Shown: positions 8,663 through 17,236 of the stretch, piece after piece
Position numbering within the stretch: position 1 is the stretch's first letter
Layout: each line of letters begins with the position of its first letter
Assembly: GCF_018324205.1 (NCBI RefSeq)
Contig: NZ_AP023356.1
Coordinates: 8,252,501-8,316,500, forward strand
Source: Actinoplanes ianthinogenes
GTDB taxonomy: Bacteria > Actinomycetota > Actinomycetes > Mycobacteriales > Micromonosporaceae
Length of the DNA: 64,000 nt
Reading direction: 5' to 3'
Notes under the pieces: generated by a model
What the model saw: only the letters and a program-made list of their open reading frames with translations
What the model was told of the DNA's origin: nothing
The model's database searches: none
Made by a program: the position numbers and the translations under genes

Positions 8663-9571
8663 TCAGCCGGCCAGGGCGTCGACCAGCCGACGGGCGGAGC
8701 CCGCCAGGTTCCACCGCTCGGCGAGCGCCAGCAACGCCTCCGGGTCGCGGGGCTCGCGGGGCAGGGCCGGCTCGAAGTCGGGCAGCTTGACGTCCAGGGC
8801 AACCCGGCAGACCGGGAGCGCTTTCGCCAGGTACTCCCGCGACACGTCGAGTTTCGTCCGGACACCGGGGGCGAAACCGGAGGACGGATCGTCGAGGGCG
8901 GCCAGGATCTCGGCGATTCCGCCATAGCGCTCGATCAGGCGGGCCGCCGTCTTCTCACCGACGCCGGCCACGCCGGGCAGGCCGTCGCTCGGGTCGCCAC
9001 GCATCGCCGCGAAGTCCGCGTAATAGCGGGCCTGCACCCCGTATTTCGCCTGGACCAGGGCCTCGTCGGCGTCCTCCAGCTTGGCGACGCCACGACCGCA
9101 ATACAGCAAGCGGGTGCCGCGGGCGTCGTCGACCAGCTGGAACAGGTCGCGGTCGCCGGAGACCACCTCGACCGGGGCGGCCTGGGTGGCGGCCAGGGTG
9201 CCGAGCACGTCGTCCGCCTCGTAACCCGGCACGCCGAAGGCCGGGATGCCGATCGCCGCGAGGACCTCGAGCAGCACCGGGACCTGGCGCTCCAGCGAGG
9301 CCGGCACCTCCTCGACGTCGCCGTGGGCGACCCGATGCTTCTTGTACGACGGGATGAGCTCGACACGCCACGCCGGCCGCCAGTCCGCGTCGAGGGCGCA
9401 GACCAGCCGATCCGGCCGCCGGGTCCGGACCAGCTGGGCGATCATGTCGAGGAAGCCGCGGATCGCGTTGACCGGCTCCCCGGCCTCGGTCTGCGCCGCT
9501 TTCTCCGGGATGCCGTGGAACGCGCGGAAATACAGGCTCGGGGCGTCGACGGCCAGCAGTGGTCGAGTCAC
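8663..9571 (-). CDS. 5'-3' exonuclease (DNA polymerase I N-domain type)
   Basis: Stand-alone homologue of the PolA 5' nuclease (FEN family), 302 residues. It opens LLAVDAPSLYFRAFHGIP, has the metal-binding cluster GYEADDVLGTLA and VVSGDRDLFQLVDD, and the helix-hairpin-helix region GDPSDGLPGVAGVGEKTAAR. All the acidic residues expected of the two metal sites appear present, so it should be active on flap or 5' ends in replication and repair. Actinobacteria commonly carry this separate copy. The last codons lie just beyond the minisatellite. The GTG at 9571 was taken as the start because the domain begins at once. Confidence 0.95.
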   Translation of the reverse strand: MTRPLLAVDAPSLYFRAFHGIPEKAAQTEAGEPVNAIRGFLDMIAQLVRTRRPDRLVCALDADWRPAWRVELIPSYKKHRVAHGDVEEVPASLERQVPVLLEVLAAIGIPAFGVPGYEADDVLGTLAATQAAPVEVVSGDRDLFQLVDDARGTRLLYCGRGVAKLEDADEALVQAKYGVQARYYADFAAMRGDPSDGLPGVAGVGEKTAARLIERYGGIAEILAALDDPSSGFAPGVRTKLDVSREYLAKALPVCRVALDVKLPDFEPALPREPRDPEALLALAERWNLAGSARRLVDALAG

Positions 9572-9612
9572 GCGCTAACCCTGCCACACCGGTACGACAA
9601 CTTTCCTGACCG

Positions 9613-10641
9613 CTACTCCTGCTCGCGATGCCAAGCAGCCTTGACGGACATCATCTGGGCGGTCTTGCCGGGGTCCCGATCCACCAGGTCGCCGAGGACC
9701 CCGTCGATCTCGGCGAGCAACTCGCCGGAGAGACGGACGCCGGCCGCCGCAGCGTTCTCGGTGACCTGCTCCGGGCGCGTCGCCCCGATGATCGCCGAGC
9801 TGATCCCGTCCTGGCTCAGGGTCCACGCGATCGCGAGCTGGGCCATGGACAGCTTGGCCTCCTCGGCGAGCGGGCGCAGCCGCTGGACACGCTCGAGAAG
9901 CTCGTCACCGAGCACCCTGCGGATGAACCGCGGCGCGCGGCCGCCGCTCGCGGCACGCGAGCCCTCCGGCGGGGGCTGCCCGGGCAGGTATTTTCCGGTC
10001 AGCACACCTTGGGCGAGCGGCTGGAACACGATCTGCCCGATGCCCTCGTCGCGGCAGAGCGGCAGGACCTCCGGTTCGATCACCCGCCAGAGCATGTTGT
10101 ACTGCGGCTGGTTGGCGACGATGCGGCTGCGCAGCCCGATGCCCTCGGCGAGGTCGAGCGCGGCCCGGATCTGCGGTGCGGTCCACTCGGAGACGCCCAG
10201 GTAGAGCACCTTGCCCTGCCGGACCAGATCGTCGAACGCGATCAGCGTCTCGTCCAGCGGAGTCCGCTCGTCGAACCGGTGAGCCTGGTAGAGGTCGACG
10301 TAGTCGGTGCCGAGCCGCCGCAGCGAGGCGTGACACGACTCCATGATGTGCTTGCGGGACAGGCCCCGGTCGTTCGGCCCGTCGCCGGTCGGCAGGCACA
10401 CCTTCGTCGCGATCTCCACCGAGGACCGGCGCACCGGGCGCAACGCCTCACCGAGAACCTCCTCGGCCGCACCGAGGGCGTACACGTCAGCCGTGTCGAA
10501 CGTCGAGATGCCAGCATCCAGCGCGGCGCGAATGCAGGCCAGCGCCGAGTCACGTCCGACGAGTTCGCCGTGCGTCAGCCAGTTGCCATAGGTGATCTCA
10601 CTGATCATGAGGCCGCTGCGGCCCAGGCGTCGATGATCCAT
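9613..10641 (-). CDS. Aldo/keto reductase
   Basis: NAD(P)H-dependent oxidoreductase with the TIM-barrel AKR fold, 342 residues. Visible signatures are the start MDHRRLGRSGLMISEITYGN, the catalytic region STFDTADVYALGAAEEVLGE with Asp and Tyr, the Lys in VEIATKV, and YVDLYQAHRFD, where the Gln-Ala-His replaces the more usual arrangement. The nucleotide-binding end IGATRPEQVTENAAA is present. The sequence is nearest the AKR group that includes potassium-channel beta subunits and YghZ-like enzymes. The substrate is unknown. A TAGGAT box 8 bases before the ATG suggests leaderless transcription. Confidence 0.93.
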   Translation of the reverse strand: MDHRRLGRSGLMISEITYGNWLTHGELVGRDSALACIRAALDAGISTFDTADVYALGAAEEVLGEALRPVRRSSVEIATKVCLPTGDGPNDRGLSRKHIMESCHASLRRLGTDYVDLYQAHRFDERTPLDETLIAFDDLVRQGKVLYLGVSEWTAPQIRAALDLAEGIGLRSRIVANQPQYNMLWRVIEPEVLPLCRDEGIGQIVFQPLAQGVLTGKYLPGQPPPEGSRAASGGRAPRFIRRVLGDELLERVQRLRPLAEEAKLSMAQLAIAWTLSQDGISSAIIGATRPEQVTENAAAAGVRLSGELLAEIDGVLGDLVDRDPGKTAQMMSVKAAWHREQE

Positions 10642-10649
10642 GGTTGACG

Positions 10650-10655
10650 ATCCTA
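10650..10655 (-). promoter_or_regulatory. -10 box (TAGGAT) for the aldo/keto reductase, leaderless spacing
   Basis: On the minus strand TAGGAT is followed by 8 bases and then the ATG at 10641. No ribosome binding site lies between, so the mRNA is probably leaderless. Confidence 0.5.
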
Positions 10656-10668
10656 TGGTGGCGCGACG

Positions 10669-10709
10669 GCCGCACCGGCTGCCCGGTTCGCCCGGGCAGC
10701 CGGTGCGGC
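10669..10709 (-). terminator. Strong hairpin after the FtsX-type permease
   Basis: An 18-bp perfect stem (10669-10686 with 10692-10709) encloses a 5-base loop and lies 4 bases beyond the stop of the permease. There is no U-tract. Such stems are common terminators in GC-rich actinomycetes. Confidence 0.75.
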
Positions 10710-10713
10710 TGCG

Positions 10714-13038
10714 TCACTCGCTGTGCAGCACCTGGGCGATGGTGAGCCGGGCGGCGGCGCGGGCCGGGAACAGCGCGCCCGCCACCGCGATCAGCACCCC
10801 GGTCAGCACCAGCACGATGACCAGGACGGGGCTCCAGACCGCCGCGACCGACATCGGCAGGTGGGCCTGCGCCGCGCTGGAGACCAGCGTCAGCACCACC
10901 CGGTGCATCGCGATCCCGAGGGGCAGGCCGAGCAGCCCGCCAATGGCGCCGAGCGCCGCCATCGAGGTGACCATCATGGCCACCACCTGCCGCGGGGTCA
11001 TCCCGATCGACTTGAGCATGCCCAGGTCACGGCGGCGTTCCAGGGCGTTGAGGGCAACCGTGTTCAGCACGCCGAGGGAGGCGACCAGGGCGAGCAGCAC
11101 ACCCAGCACGGTGGAGAAGCCGGTCACGATGACCGCGAAGTCGCCGGTGCCGGTGTTGTTCCACGCGTCGAGGCCGCTGTCCGCCGCGTTCACCGCGTTG
11201 ACGTATCCGTCCAGGTCGGTGCCCGGGGTGACCTGCACCTGGTATTGGAAGTCGCTGGACTCCAGGTGCGGCGCCGGAATCGTGGTGGCCAGGGCCGCCC
11301 ACTCGGCGATCAGGCTCGGCGGACCGGACGGCCCGCGGACCGTCTCACCGACGATCCGGAAGGTGGTGCGCCGGCCGCCGGATTCGACGGTGATCGAGTC
11401 GCCCACCCGCAGCCCCCGCTGGAGCAGCAGTTTCGACGGGGCGACCACCTCGTCGGGCGCCGACATCCAGTGGCCCTCGAGCAACTGGGCGCGATAACCC
11501 AGCTCGGCCACGTCGCCGCGGGCGAAGTTGACCGGGATCGGATCGCTGCTGCCGGGCACGCTCAGATCGGTGTTGGCGAACACCCCGACCCGGGCGGCGC
11601 CGGGCAGGCTTCGCAGCAACTCCTCGACCTGAGCGTCGGTGCGGGTGGTCGGAGTACCGAAGGCCGCGTTCAGCCCGCGCACCCCGATGTCACCGCTGAC
11701 CTGGTTGTCGATCGCGGTCACCCGGTTGAGCGTGCTGCCCAGGCCGGTCGCGAACGTCACCGTGGTCACCCCGAGCAGCAGCGCTGCCATGGTCAGCGCG
11801 GTCCGACCGGGCCGGGCGAACGGCAGGCCCAGGCCGAGACTCACCGCCCGGGGCAGGCGGGAGCCGCTCAGCGCGCGCTGGGCCCGCAGGCCACGCCCGC
11901 GCCGCTGGGCGCTGCCGGCACTGATCGCCTCGGCGGCGGAGAGCCGGTGCGCCCGGCGAGCCGGCACCAGCGCCGAGATCAGCACGATCAGCGGCACGCC
12001 CAGCAGCGCGGCCAGCCAGACCCACCAGCGGATCTGGGTGTCCCCGAAGCCGAATCCGCGGAATGCCTGGCCGATCAGGCCCTGCCCGCCCAGCGCGCCG
12101 ATCACCGTGCCCGGCACCGCCCCGGCGACTGCCGGGACCGAGGCCATCAGCAGGTAGACCGCGACGACCTGGCGCGGGGTGAAGCCGATCGACTTCAGCA
12201 CGCCGATGTGCCGGTAACCCGAGACGACCGCGCCGGAGACCACGTTGGCCACGATCAGCACCGTCACCAACAGGCCGAACACGCCGAACATGCCGAGCAG
12301 CGGCAGATAGACGTTGAGGTCCTGTGCGGCGTCCTCCTTGATCGCGAGATAGGGCTCGGCGGCGATCAGCGCGCCCCCGGGTAGCCCCGTGGTCACCCCG
12401 GTCAGGCGGGCGGCCACCGCCTCGCGCGTCGACACGTCTCCGGCGAACCGGTACAGCATCTGCCAGCCGGTCGGGTGCAGCTCCCGCACCTGGTCCGGGG
12501 TGACCCAGCCGTCCGCCGAATCGGAGATGCTGTCGGCATATCCGACCACCTTGAGCGTCACCCCGTTCGCGGTGATCGAGATCAGGTCGGCGAGTGGACC
12601 CATCGCGATGTCCTCCGGCGGGAAGTTCAGCACGATCTCGCCGGGAGCGGACGGCCAGCGCCCGTGCCAGAGGTCGAGCTGGTCGACGGCGCCGCCCGGG
12701 TCGGCGCGGCCGACCACGGTGAGCGGACCGGGTGGCAGCAGCTGCCTGCCGGCGGTCGGCTCCAGCACGACCTGGCCGAACGGGCCGGCCGCGGCGGTCA
12801 CCCCGGACCGGGCGGCAGTCAGCTGCGCCTCGGTCACGGTAGCCGGGTCGTAGGCGGCGACCGTGTGCGCGCCGTGCCGGGTCGCGAACGCCCGGTCGAA
12901 CGGCGCCGAGGTGGCGTCCAGCAGGGCGAGCGAGACCACCGTCGTGGCGCTGCAGAGCAGGACCACCAGAGCGATCAGGAACGTCTGCAGCTTGCGGCGG
13001 CGCACCGCGGCCCGGGCCGCCCGCCACACGGCCGTCAT
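10714..13038 (-). CDS. ABC transporter permease with two FtsX-like domains
   Basis: A 774-residue membrane protein of the MacB/FtsX type. One N-terminal helix (LQTFLIALVVLLCSATTVVS) is followed by a large extracytoplasmic region. Three helices form the first FtsX domain (about 240-360), with GYRHIGVLKSIGFTPRQVVA. A second extracytoplasmic region leads to a second FtsX domain at the end, with ERRRDLGMLKSIGMTPRQVV. The paired LKSIG(F/M)TPRQV motifs are the coupling elements contacting the ATPase. The ATPase gene lies 73 bases upstream on the same strand. The two probably form a mechanotransmitter-type ABC system rather than a classic importer. The adjacent divergent two-component genes suggest control by envelope or antibiotic stress, which is inference. 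Confidence 0.93.
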   Translation of the reverse strand: MTAVWRAARAAVRRRKLQTFLIALVVLLCSATTVVSLALLDATSAPFDRAFATRHGAHTVAAYDPATVTEAQLTAARSGVTAAAGPFGQVVLEPTAGRQLLPPGPLTVVGRADPGGAVDQLDLWHGRWPSAPGEIVLNFPPEDIAMGPLADLISITANGVTLKVVGYADSISDSADGWVTPDQVRELHPTGWQMLYRFAGDVSTREAVAARLTGVTTGLPGGALIAAEPYLAIKEDAAQDLNVYLPLLGMFGVFGLLVTVLIVANVVSGAVVSGYRHIGVLKSIGFTPRQVVAVYLLMASVPAVAGAVPGTVIGALGGQGLIGQAFRGFGFGDTQIRWWVWLAALLGVPLIVLISALVPARRAHRLSAAEAISAGSAQRRGRGLRAQRALSGSRLPRAVSLGLGLPFARPGRTALTMAALLLGVTTVTFATGLGSTLNRVTAIDNQVSGDIGVRGLNAAFGTPTTRTDAQVEELLRSLPGAARVGVFANTDLSVPGSSDPIPVNFARGDVAELGYRAQLLEGHWMSAPDEVVAPSKLLLQRGLRVGDSITVESGGRRTTFRIVGETVRGPSGPPSLIAEWAALATTIPAPHLESSDFQYQVQVTPGTDLDGYVNAVNAADSGLDAWNNTGTGDFAVIVTGFSTVLGVLLALVASLGVLNTVALNALERRRDLGMLKSIGMTPRQVVAMMVTSMAALGAIGGLLGLPLGIAMHRVVLTLVSSAAQAHLPMSVAAVWSPVLVIVLVLTGVLIAVAGALFPARAAARLTIAQVLHSE

Positions 13039-13111
13039 GCTGCCGCTCCGCTTCGCCGCGCGGTGTCATGATCCTCACGACGGTGCCTGGCGGTGAACGT
13101 CCTCCGGCCGG

Positions 13112-13801
13112 TCATGTCCGCTCCAGCGCGGCCTCGCGGGCGATCCGCCCGTCGCTCATCTCGATCAGCCGGCTCGCGCAGCGATGCGCCAGCCGCTCGT
13201 CGTGCGTCACGATCAGCAGCGTCTGACCGATCTGGTTCAGATCCAGCAGCAGGTCCATCACCTGCTCACCGGCCTTGGAGTCGAGCGCGCCGGTCGGCTC
13301 GTCGGCGAGCAGCAGGGCCGGCCTGTTCATCAGGGCGCGGGCCACCGCGACCCGCTGCCGCTCGCCGCCGCTGAGCGCGGCCGGATAGATGTCGCGGCGG
13401 TCGGCGATGCCCAGCTCGTCGAGCAGCTCCAGGGCCCGTTTGCGGGCCGGGCCGGACTTGCTGCCGGTCAGCTGGGCGGCCAGCGCCACGTTGTCCAGCG
13501 CGGGCAGGTCGTCGAGCAGGTTGAAGAACTGGAAGATCATCCCGAGGTGGTGCCGGCGGAACAGGGCCAGCCCGGTCTCGTTCATCGTGTCGAGCCGCTC
13601 GCCGTGCACCTGGACCGTGCCGGCGGTCGGCCGGTCCAGCCCGGCGATCATGTTGAGCAGGGTGGACTTGCCGCACCCGGAGGGGCCCATCACCGCCACC
13701 GCCTCGCCGGGGCGGATCTCCAGGGACACCCCGTCGAGGGCGACGGTCTCCCCGTACTCCTTGCGCACCCCGTCGAGGCGCACCACCGTCTCGTTCGTCA
13801 T
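13112..13801 (-). CDS. ABC transporter ATP-binding protein (MacB/LolD type)
   Basis: 229-residue ATPase with all nucleotide-binding motifs: Walker A GPSGCGKSTLLNMI, the Q-loop in MIFQFFNLL, signature LSGGERQRVAVARAL, Walker B ALLLADEPTGALD, and the switch His in LLIVTHDERLA. The pattern DEPTGALDS and the lack of a C-terminal extension place it with ATPases that partner FtsX-type permeases, here the next gene. The ATG at 13801 begins MTNETVVRLDGVRKEYGE; longer in-frame extensions run across the regulatory region and are unlikely. The gene is divergent from the sensor kinase at 13940. Confidence 0.95.
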   Translation of the reverse strand: MTNETVVRLDGVRKEYGETVALDGVSLEIRPGEAVAVMGPSGCGKSTLLNMIAGLDRPTAGTVQVHGERLDTMNETGLALFRRHHLGMIFQFFNLLDDLPALDNVALAAQLTGSKSGPARKRALELLDELGIADRRDIYPAALSGGERQRVAVARALMNRPALLLADEPTGALDSKAGEQVMDLLLDLNQIGQTLLIVTHDERLAHRCASRLIEMSDGRIAREAALERT

Positions 13802-13939
13802 GGCCGGAACGCTACGGAGGCCGGCCGGGATCGGCATCGGACCGTGGTCTGACATCCCAGCGGTGTAGTACCAGGGATGTACGCGGCGTCGGAGCAGGGG
13901 ATGATGTGCCCGCGCCGCGGGTCTGCCAAGGTGTGACCC

Positions 13940-14758
13940 GTGGGAACGCTGGTGCTGGCCGGAGCATTGGCGGTGGCCGTCGCGGTCGCCGCCGGGCTGC
14001 TGGCCGCGCTGGTCCGGGCTCGGCGGCGGCACGCCCGGGCGATGGGCGAGCGCGGCTGGCTGATGGAGCGCGAGCGGGAGACGGCGGCACGGGCCGCGGT
14101 CGACGAGGAGCGCGCCCGGATCGCCCGGGAGCTGCACGACATCGTCAGCCACAACGTCAGCGTGATGATCGTGCAGACGGCGGCGGCGCGTGAGGTGCTG
14201 AGCACGCTGCCGGAGACCGCAGCGGCAGCGCTGACCGAGGTGGAGAAAGCCGGGCGGACCACCATGACCGAGCTGCGGCACCTGCTCGGCCTGCTCGCAC
14301 CGGACGCCTCGGGCGCCGACGCCGACGCCGGTCTCACCCCGCAGCCCACGCTGGCCGCGCTCGGGCAGTTGGTCGACCGGATCGCGTTCGCCGGGCTGCC
14401 GGTCGAGGTGCGGGTCTCCGGCGAGCCGCGGCCGCTGCCGTCCGGCATCGACGTCACGGCCTATCGGATCGTCCAGGAGGCGCTGACCAACGCGTTGAAA
14501 CACGGCACCGGCGGCAAGGCCGAGGTGACCATCCGCTATGCCGAGCGCGCCCTGCGCGTGGAGGTGCTGACCACCGGGCCCAGCGTGCTCACCGGCGATG
14601 CCGTGCCGCGAGGCGGCGGCACCGAGGGCTCCGGCGCCGGTCGCGGTCTGCTCGGCTTGCGGCAGCGAGTTTCGGTGTACGGCGGGGACCTCGACGCCCG
14701 GCGCAGACTCGGCGGCGGGTTCCGGGTGCGGGCCCGGATCCCGGTGGAGGGGCCGTGA
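13940..14758 (+). CDS. NarL-family sensor histidine kinase (short)
   Basis: Histidine kinase of the HisKA_3 class. Only one clear membrane helix is present (LVLAGALAVAVAVAAGLLAALV), followed by a coiled segment and the phosphoacceptor motif ARIARELHDIVSHNVSVM. The C-terminal ATPase domain shows the N-box YRIVQEALTNALKHG and the G-box GAGRGLLGLRQRV. The usual four or more N-terminal helices of this class are missing, so the sensor input may be within the membrane or through a partner such as the divergent ABC permease. It overlaps the response regulator start by 4 bases, so translation is coupled. Confidence 0.92.
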   Translation: MGTLVLAGALAVAVAVAAGLLAALVRARRRHARAMGERGWLMERERETAARAAVDEERARIARELHDIVSHNVSVMIVQTAAAREVLSTLPETAAAALTEVEKAGRTTMTELRHLLGLLAPDASGADADAGLTPQPTLAALGQLVDRIAFAGLPVEVRVSGEPRPLPSGIDVTAYRIVQEALTNALKHGTGGKAEVTIRYAERALRVEVLTTGPSVLTGDAVPRGGGTEGSGAGRGLLGLRQRVSVYGGDLDARRRLGGGFRVRARIPVEGP

Positions 14759-15441
14759 CGGCGTACGCAGAAATCGCGGAACCGGGCAGCGGACCTGTGC
14801 CCCGGGTTCTCATCGTCGACGACCAGGAGCTGATCCGGGCCGGGTTCCGGCTGATCCTGACCGCGCGCGGCATCGACGTGGTGGGCGAGGCGGGTGACGG
14901 CGCCGAGGCGGTCGAGGCGGAGCGGCGGCTGCGGCCGGACGTGGTGCTGATGGACATCCGGATGCCGGCCATGGACGGGCTGGAGGCGACGCGGCGGATC
15001 GTGGCGCGCAGCCCGCACTGCCGGGTGCTCATGCTCACCACCTTCGACCTGGATCGGTATGTGTATGCGGCGCTCGCCATCGGTGCCAGCGGCTTCCTGC
15101 TCAAGGACGTCACCGCCGACCATCTCGCCGCGGCGGTCCGGCTGGTCGGGACCGGGGACGCGCTGCTCGCGCCGTCGATCACCCGCCGGTTGGTGCAGCG
15201 GTTCGCCACCACCCAGCCGGTCGTGCACCGGGACCTGTCGCCGCTCACGCCGCGCGAGATGGAGGTGCTCACGCTGCTCGGGCGCGGCCTGTCGAACACG
15301 GAGCTGGCCGAGGAGCTGACGCTCAGCGAGGCGACGGTGAAAACGCACGTGGCACGAATCTTCGCCAAGCTGGAGCTGCGCGACCGCGCGCAGGCCGTGG
15401 TCGTCGCCTACGAGACCGGGCTGATCACACCGGGCGACTGA
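14755..15441 (+). CDS. LuxR/NarL-type response regulator
   Basis: 228-residue response regulator. The receiver domain (about 17-135) has the acidic pocket VDDQEL, the phosphoacceptor in DVVLMDIRMPAMDG, and the conserved Lys in FLLKDVTAD. The LuxR output domain (about 160-225) has LTPREMEVLTLLGRGLSNTE and the recognition helix EATVKTHVARIFAKLELRDR. The GTG start overlaps the kinase stop. The pair is divergent from the FtsX/ATPase operon. Control of that operon by this pair is the usual arrangement in actinobacteria and is inferred from position only. Confidence 0.95.
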   Translation: MTAYAEIAEPGSGPVPRVLIVDDQELIRAGFRLILTARGIDVVGEAGDGAEAVEAERRLRPDVVLMDIRMPAMDGLEATRRIVARSPHCRVLMLTTFDLDRYVYAALAIGASGFLLKDVTADHLAAAVRLVGTGDALLAPSITRRLVQRFATTQPVVHRDLSPLTPREMEVLTLLGRGLSNTELAEELTLSEATVKTHVARIFAKLELRDRAQAVVVAYETGLITPGD

Positions 15442-15442
15442 G

Positions 15443-15458
15443 GGGGCGTGAGCGCCCC
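15443..15458 (+). terminator. Short GC hairpin after the response regulator
   Basis: GGGGCG and CGCCCC form a 6-bp perfect stem with loop TGAG, two bases after the stop codon. It may end the two-component transcript, but it has no U-tract. Confidence 0.5.
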
Positions 15459-15528
15459 GGCCTGTCCGCGCGCATGCCAGATCGGCCGGAGGGGGTGGGC
15501 GGCCTGTTCCCGGAGGGTGAACGAGCGT

Positions 15529-15534
15529 TAAGCT
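15529..15534 (+). promoter_or_regulatory. -10 box (TAAGCT) for the acyl-CoA dehydrogenase, leaderless spacing
   Basis: TAAGCT is followed by exactly 6 bases and then the GTG start at 15541, the typical leaderless geometry. Confidence 0.6.
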
Positions 15535-15540
15535 GGCCTG

Positions 15541-16680
15541 GTGACAGTGGATCGACTGCTTCCCACCCCTGAGGCACACGACCTGCTCGACCTGACGCGT
15601 GAGCTCGCCACCCGAGAGCTGGCCGGCAAGGTCGACGACTACGAGGCGCGTGGCGAGTTCCCCCGGGACGTGCTGCGCACGCTGGGGCGTTCCGGCCTGC
15701 TCGGGCTGCCCTATGCCGAGGCCGACGGCGGTGCCGCCCAGCCGTACGAAATCTATCTCCAAGTCCTGGAGATCCTGGCCGGAACGTGGCTCGGCATCGC
15801 CGAGGCCGTCAGCGTGCACACGCTGTCGTGCTTCCCGGTGGCGGGTTTCGGCAGCGAGCGCCAGCGCAAGGCGCTGCCCGACATGCTCGGCGGCGAGCTG
15901 CTCGGCGCCTACTGCCTGTCCGAGCCGCACGGCGGCTCCGACGCGGCCAACCTGTCCACGCGAGCCGTCCCGGACGGCGAGGACTGGCTGGTCAACGGGA
16001 CCAAGGCGTGGATCACCCACGGCGGCTACGCGGATTTCTACAACATCTTCGTGCGCACCGGCGGCCCCGGCCCGAAGGGGATCTCCTGCCTGCTCGCCGA
16101 CGCGAACACGCCGGGTCTGCTGCCGCAGGCGCGCGAGCGGCTGATGGGCCTGCACTCGTCGGCGCCGGCGCAGATCGTGCTGGAGGACGCGCGGATTCCG
16201 CACGATCGCCTGGTCGGCAAGGAGGGGGAGGGCTTCGCCATCGCCATGCAGGCGCTCGACGCGGGGCGGCTGGGCATCGCGGCGTGCGCGGTCGGGCTCG
16301 CCCAGGCCGCGACCGACTACGCGGTGGCCTATGCGCGGGAGCGTGAGCAGTTCGGTCAGCCGATCGGGCGGTTCCAGGGGGTCGGCTTCATGCTCGCCGA
16401 CATGGCCACCCAGGTTTCGGCGGCCCGTGCCCTGCTGCTGGCGGCGGCCCGGCTGAAGGACGCGCAGCGCCCGTTCTCGATCGAGGCGGCCAAGGCGAAA
16501 CTGTTCGCCACCGACGTCGCCATGCGGGTGACCACCGACGCCGTGCAGGTGCTGGGTGGTTACGGGTACAGCGCGGACCACCCGGTCGAGCGCTGGTTCC
16601 GCGAGGCGAAGGTGCTCCAGATCGTCGAGGGCACCAACCAGATCCAGCGGATGGTGATCGCCCGGTCGCTGACCGGCTGA
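15541..16680 (+). CDS. Acyl-CoA dehydrogenase
   Basis: FAD enzyme that introduces the alpha-beta double bond into acyl-CoA. The 379 residues show the three ACAD parts: an N-terminal helical domain, the middle beta domain with CLSEPHGGSDAANLSTRA and WLVNGTKAWITHGG (signatures 1 and FAD contacts), and the C-terminal helical domain with REREQFGQPIGRFQGVGFML, QVLGGYGYSADHPVERWFRE and the catalytic Glu region IVEGTNQIQR. The sequence is closest to short/branched-chain or butyryl-type members. It stands alone, preceded by a leaderless-type promoter and followed by an Lrp-family regulator that may or may not control it. Confidence 0.95.
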   Translation: MTVDRLLPTPEAHDLLDLTRELATRELAGKVDDYEARGEFPRDVLRTLGRSGLLGLPYAEADGGAAQPYEIYLQVLEILAGTWLGIAEAVSVHTLSCFPVAGFGSERQRKALPDMLGGELLGAYCLSEPHGGSDAANLSTRAVPDGEDWLVNGTKAWITHGGYADFYNIFVRTGGPGPKGISCLLADANTPGLLPQARERLMGLHSSAPAQIVLEDARIPHDRLVGKEGEGFAIAMQALDAGRLGIAACAVGLAQAATDYAVAYAREREQFGQPIGRFQGVGFMLADMATQVSAARALLLAAARLKDAQRPFSIEAAKAKLFATDVAMRVTTDAVQVLGGYGYSADHPVERWFREAKVLQIVEGTNQIQRMVIARSLTG

Positions 16681-16702
16681 GGCTCGCCGGTCGCCCGGTC
16701 GT

Positions 16703-16708
16703 TACTCT
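16703..16708 (+). promoter_or_regulatory. -10 box (TACTCT) for the Lrp regulator, leaderless spacing
   Basis: TACTCT is followed by 7 bases and the GTG start at 16716. Confidence 0.55.
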
Positions 16709-16715
16709 TACCGGC

Positions 16716-17177
16716 GTGGAAGAGATCGACCGGGCGATCGTGTCCGCCCTGACCGTGGACGGCCGGCTGTCGTACACCGACCTGGCCGAGCGGGTGGGCC
16801 TCAGCGTCTCCGCCGTGCACCAGCGGGTGCGGCGACTGGAGCAGCGCGGGGTGATCTCGGGCTACACCGCCAAGGTGTCGTACGAGGCGCTCGACCTGCC
16901 GCTGACGGCGTTCGTGGCGATCCGGCCGTTCGACCCGTCGCAGCCGGACGACGCGCCGGAGCGGCTGGCACACCTCGCGGAGATCGACTCCTGCTACTCG
17001 GTGGCGGGGGAGGACTTCTACATGCTGCTGGTGCGGGTGAAGAGCCCGGCCGATCTGGAGCGGCTGCTCCAGGACATCCGCACGGCGGCGAATGTCACGA
17101 CCCGGACGACGGTGGTGCTCTCCACGCCGTACGAAAATCGCCCTCCTCGCATGGTGCCGCCCGCAAGTGCTGAATGA
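16716..17177 (+). CDS. Lrp/AsnC-family transcriptional regulator
   Basis: 153-residue regulator. The N-terminal winged helix reads VDGRLSYTDLAERVGLSVSAVHQRVRRLE, and the C-terminal RAM (amino-acid binding) domain runs from about residue 65, with IDSCYSVAGEDFYMLLVRVK. The family senses amino acids or related metabolites as octameric assemblies. It lies directly after the acyl-CoA dehydrogenase gene and has its own leaderless-type promoter. The likely target is a neighbour, but the sequence shows no clear operator. Confidence 0.93.
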   Translation: MEEIDRAIVSALTVDGRLSYTDLAERVGLSVSAVHQRVRRLEQRGVISGYTAKVSYEALDLPLTAFVAIRPFDPSQPDDAPERLAHLAEIDSCYSVAGEDFYMLLVRVKSPADLERLLQDIRTAANVTTRTTVVLSTPYENRPPRMVPPASAE

Positions 17178-17236
17178 GGCCCGGGTTTTTGACCTAGCCT
17201 CCTAGGATGACTTAGACGGTGTGGCAAGCTGGGCGG

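Noticed and set aside
7804..8925. 373-residue minus-strand frame rich in QQPAQHPAGRP-type repeats
   Set aside because: It is the 114-bp satellite read in frame, joined to shadows of the exonuclease and TetR remains; no start signal or family.
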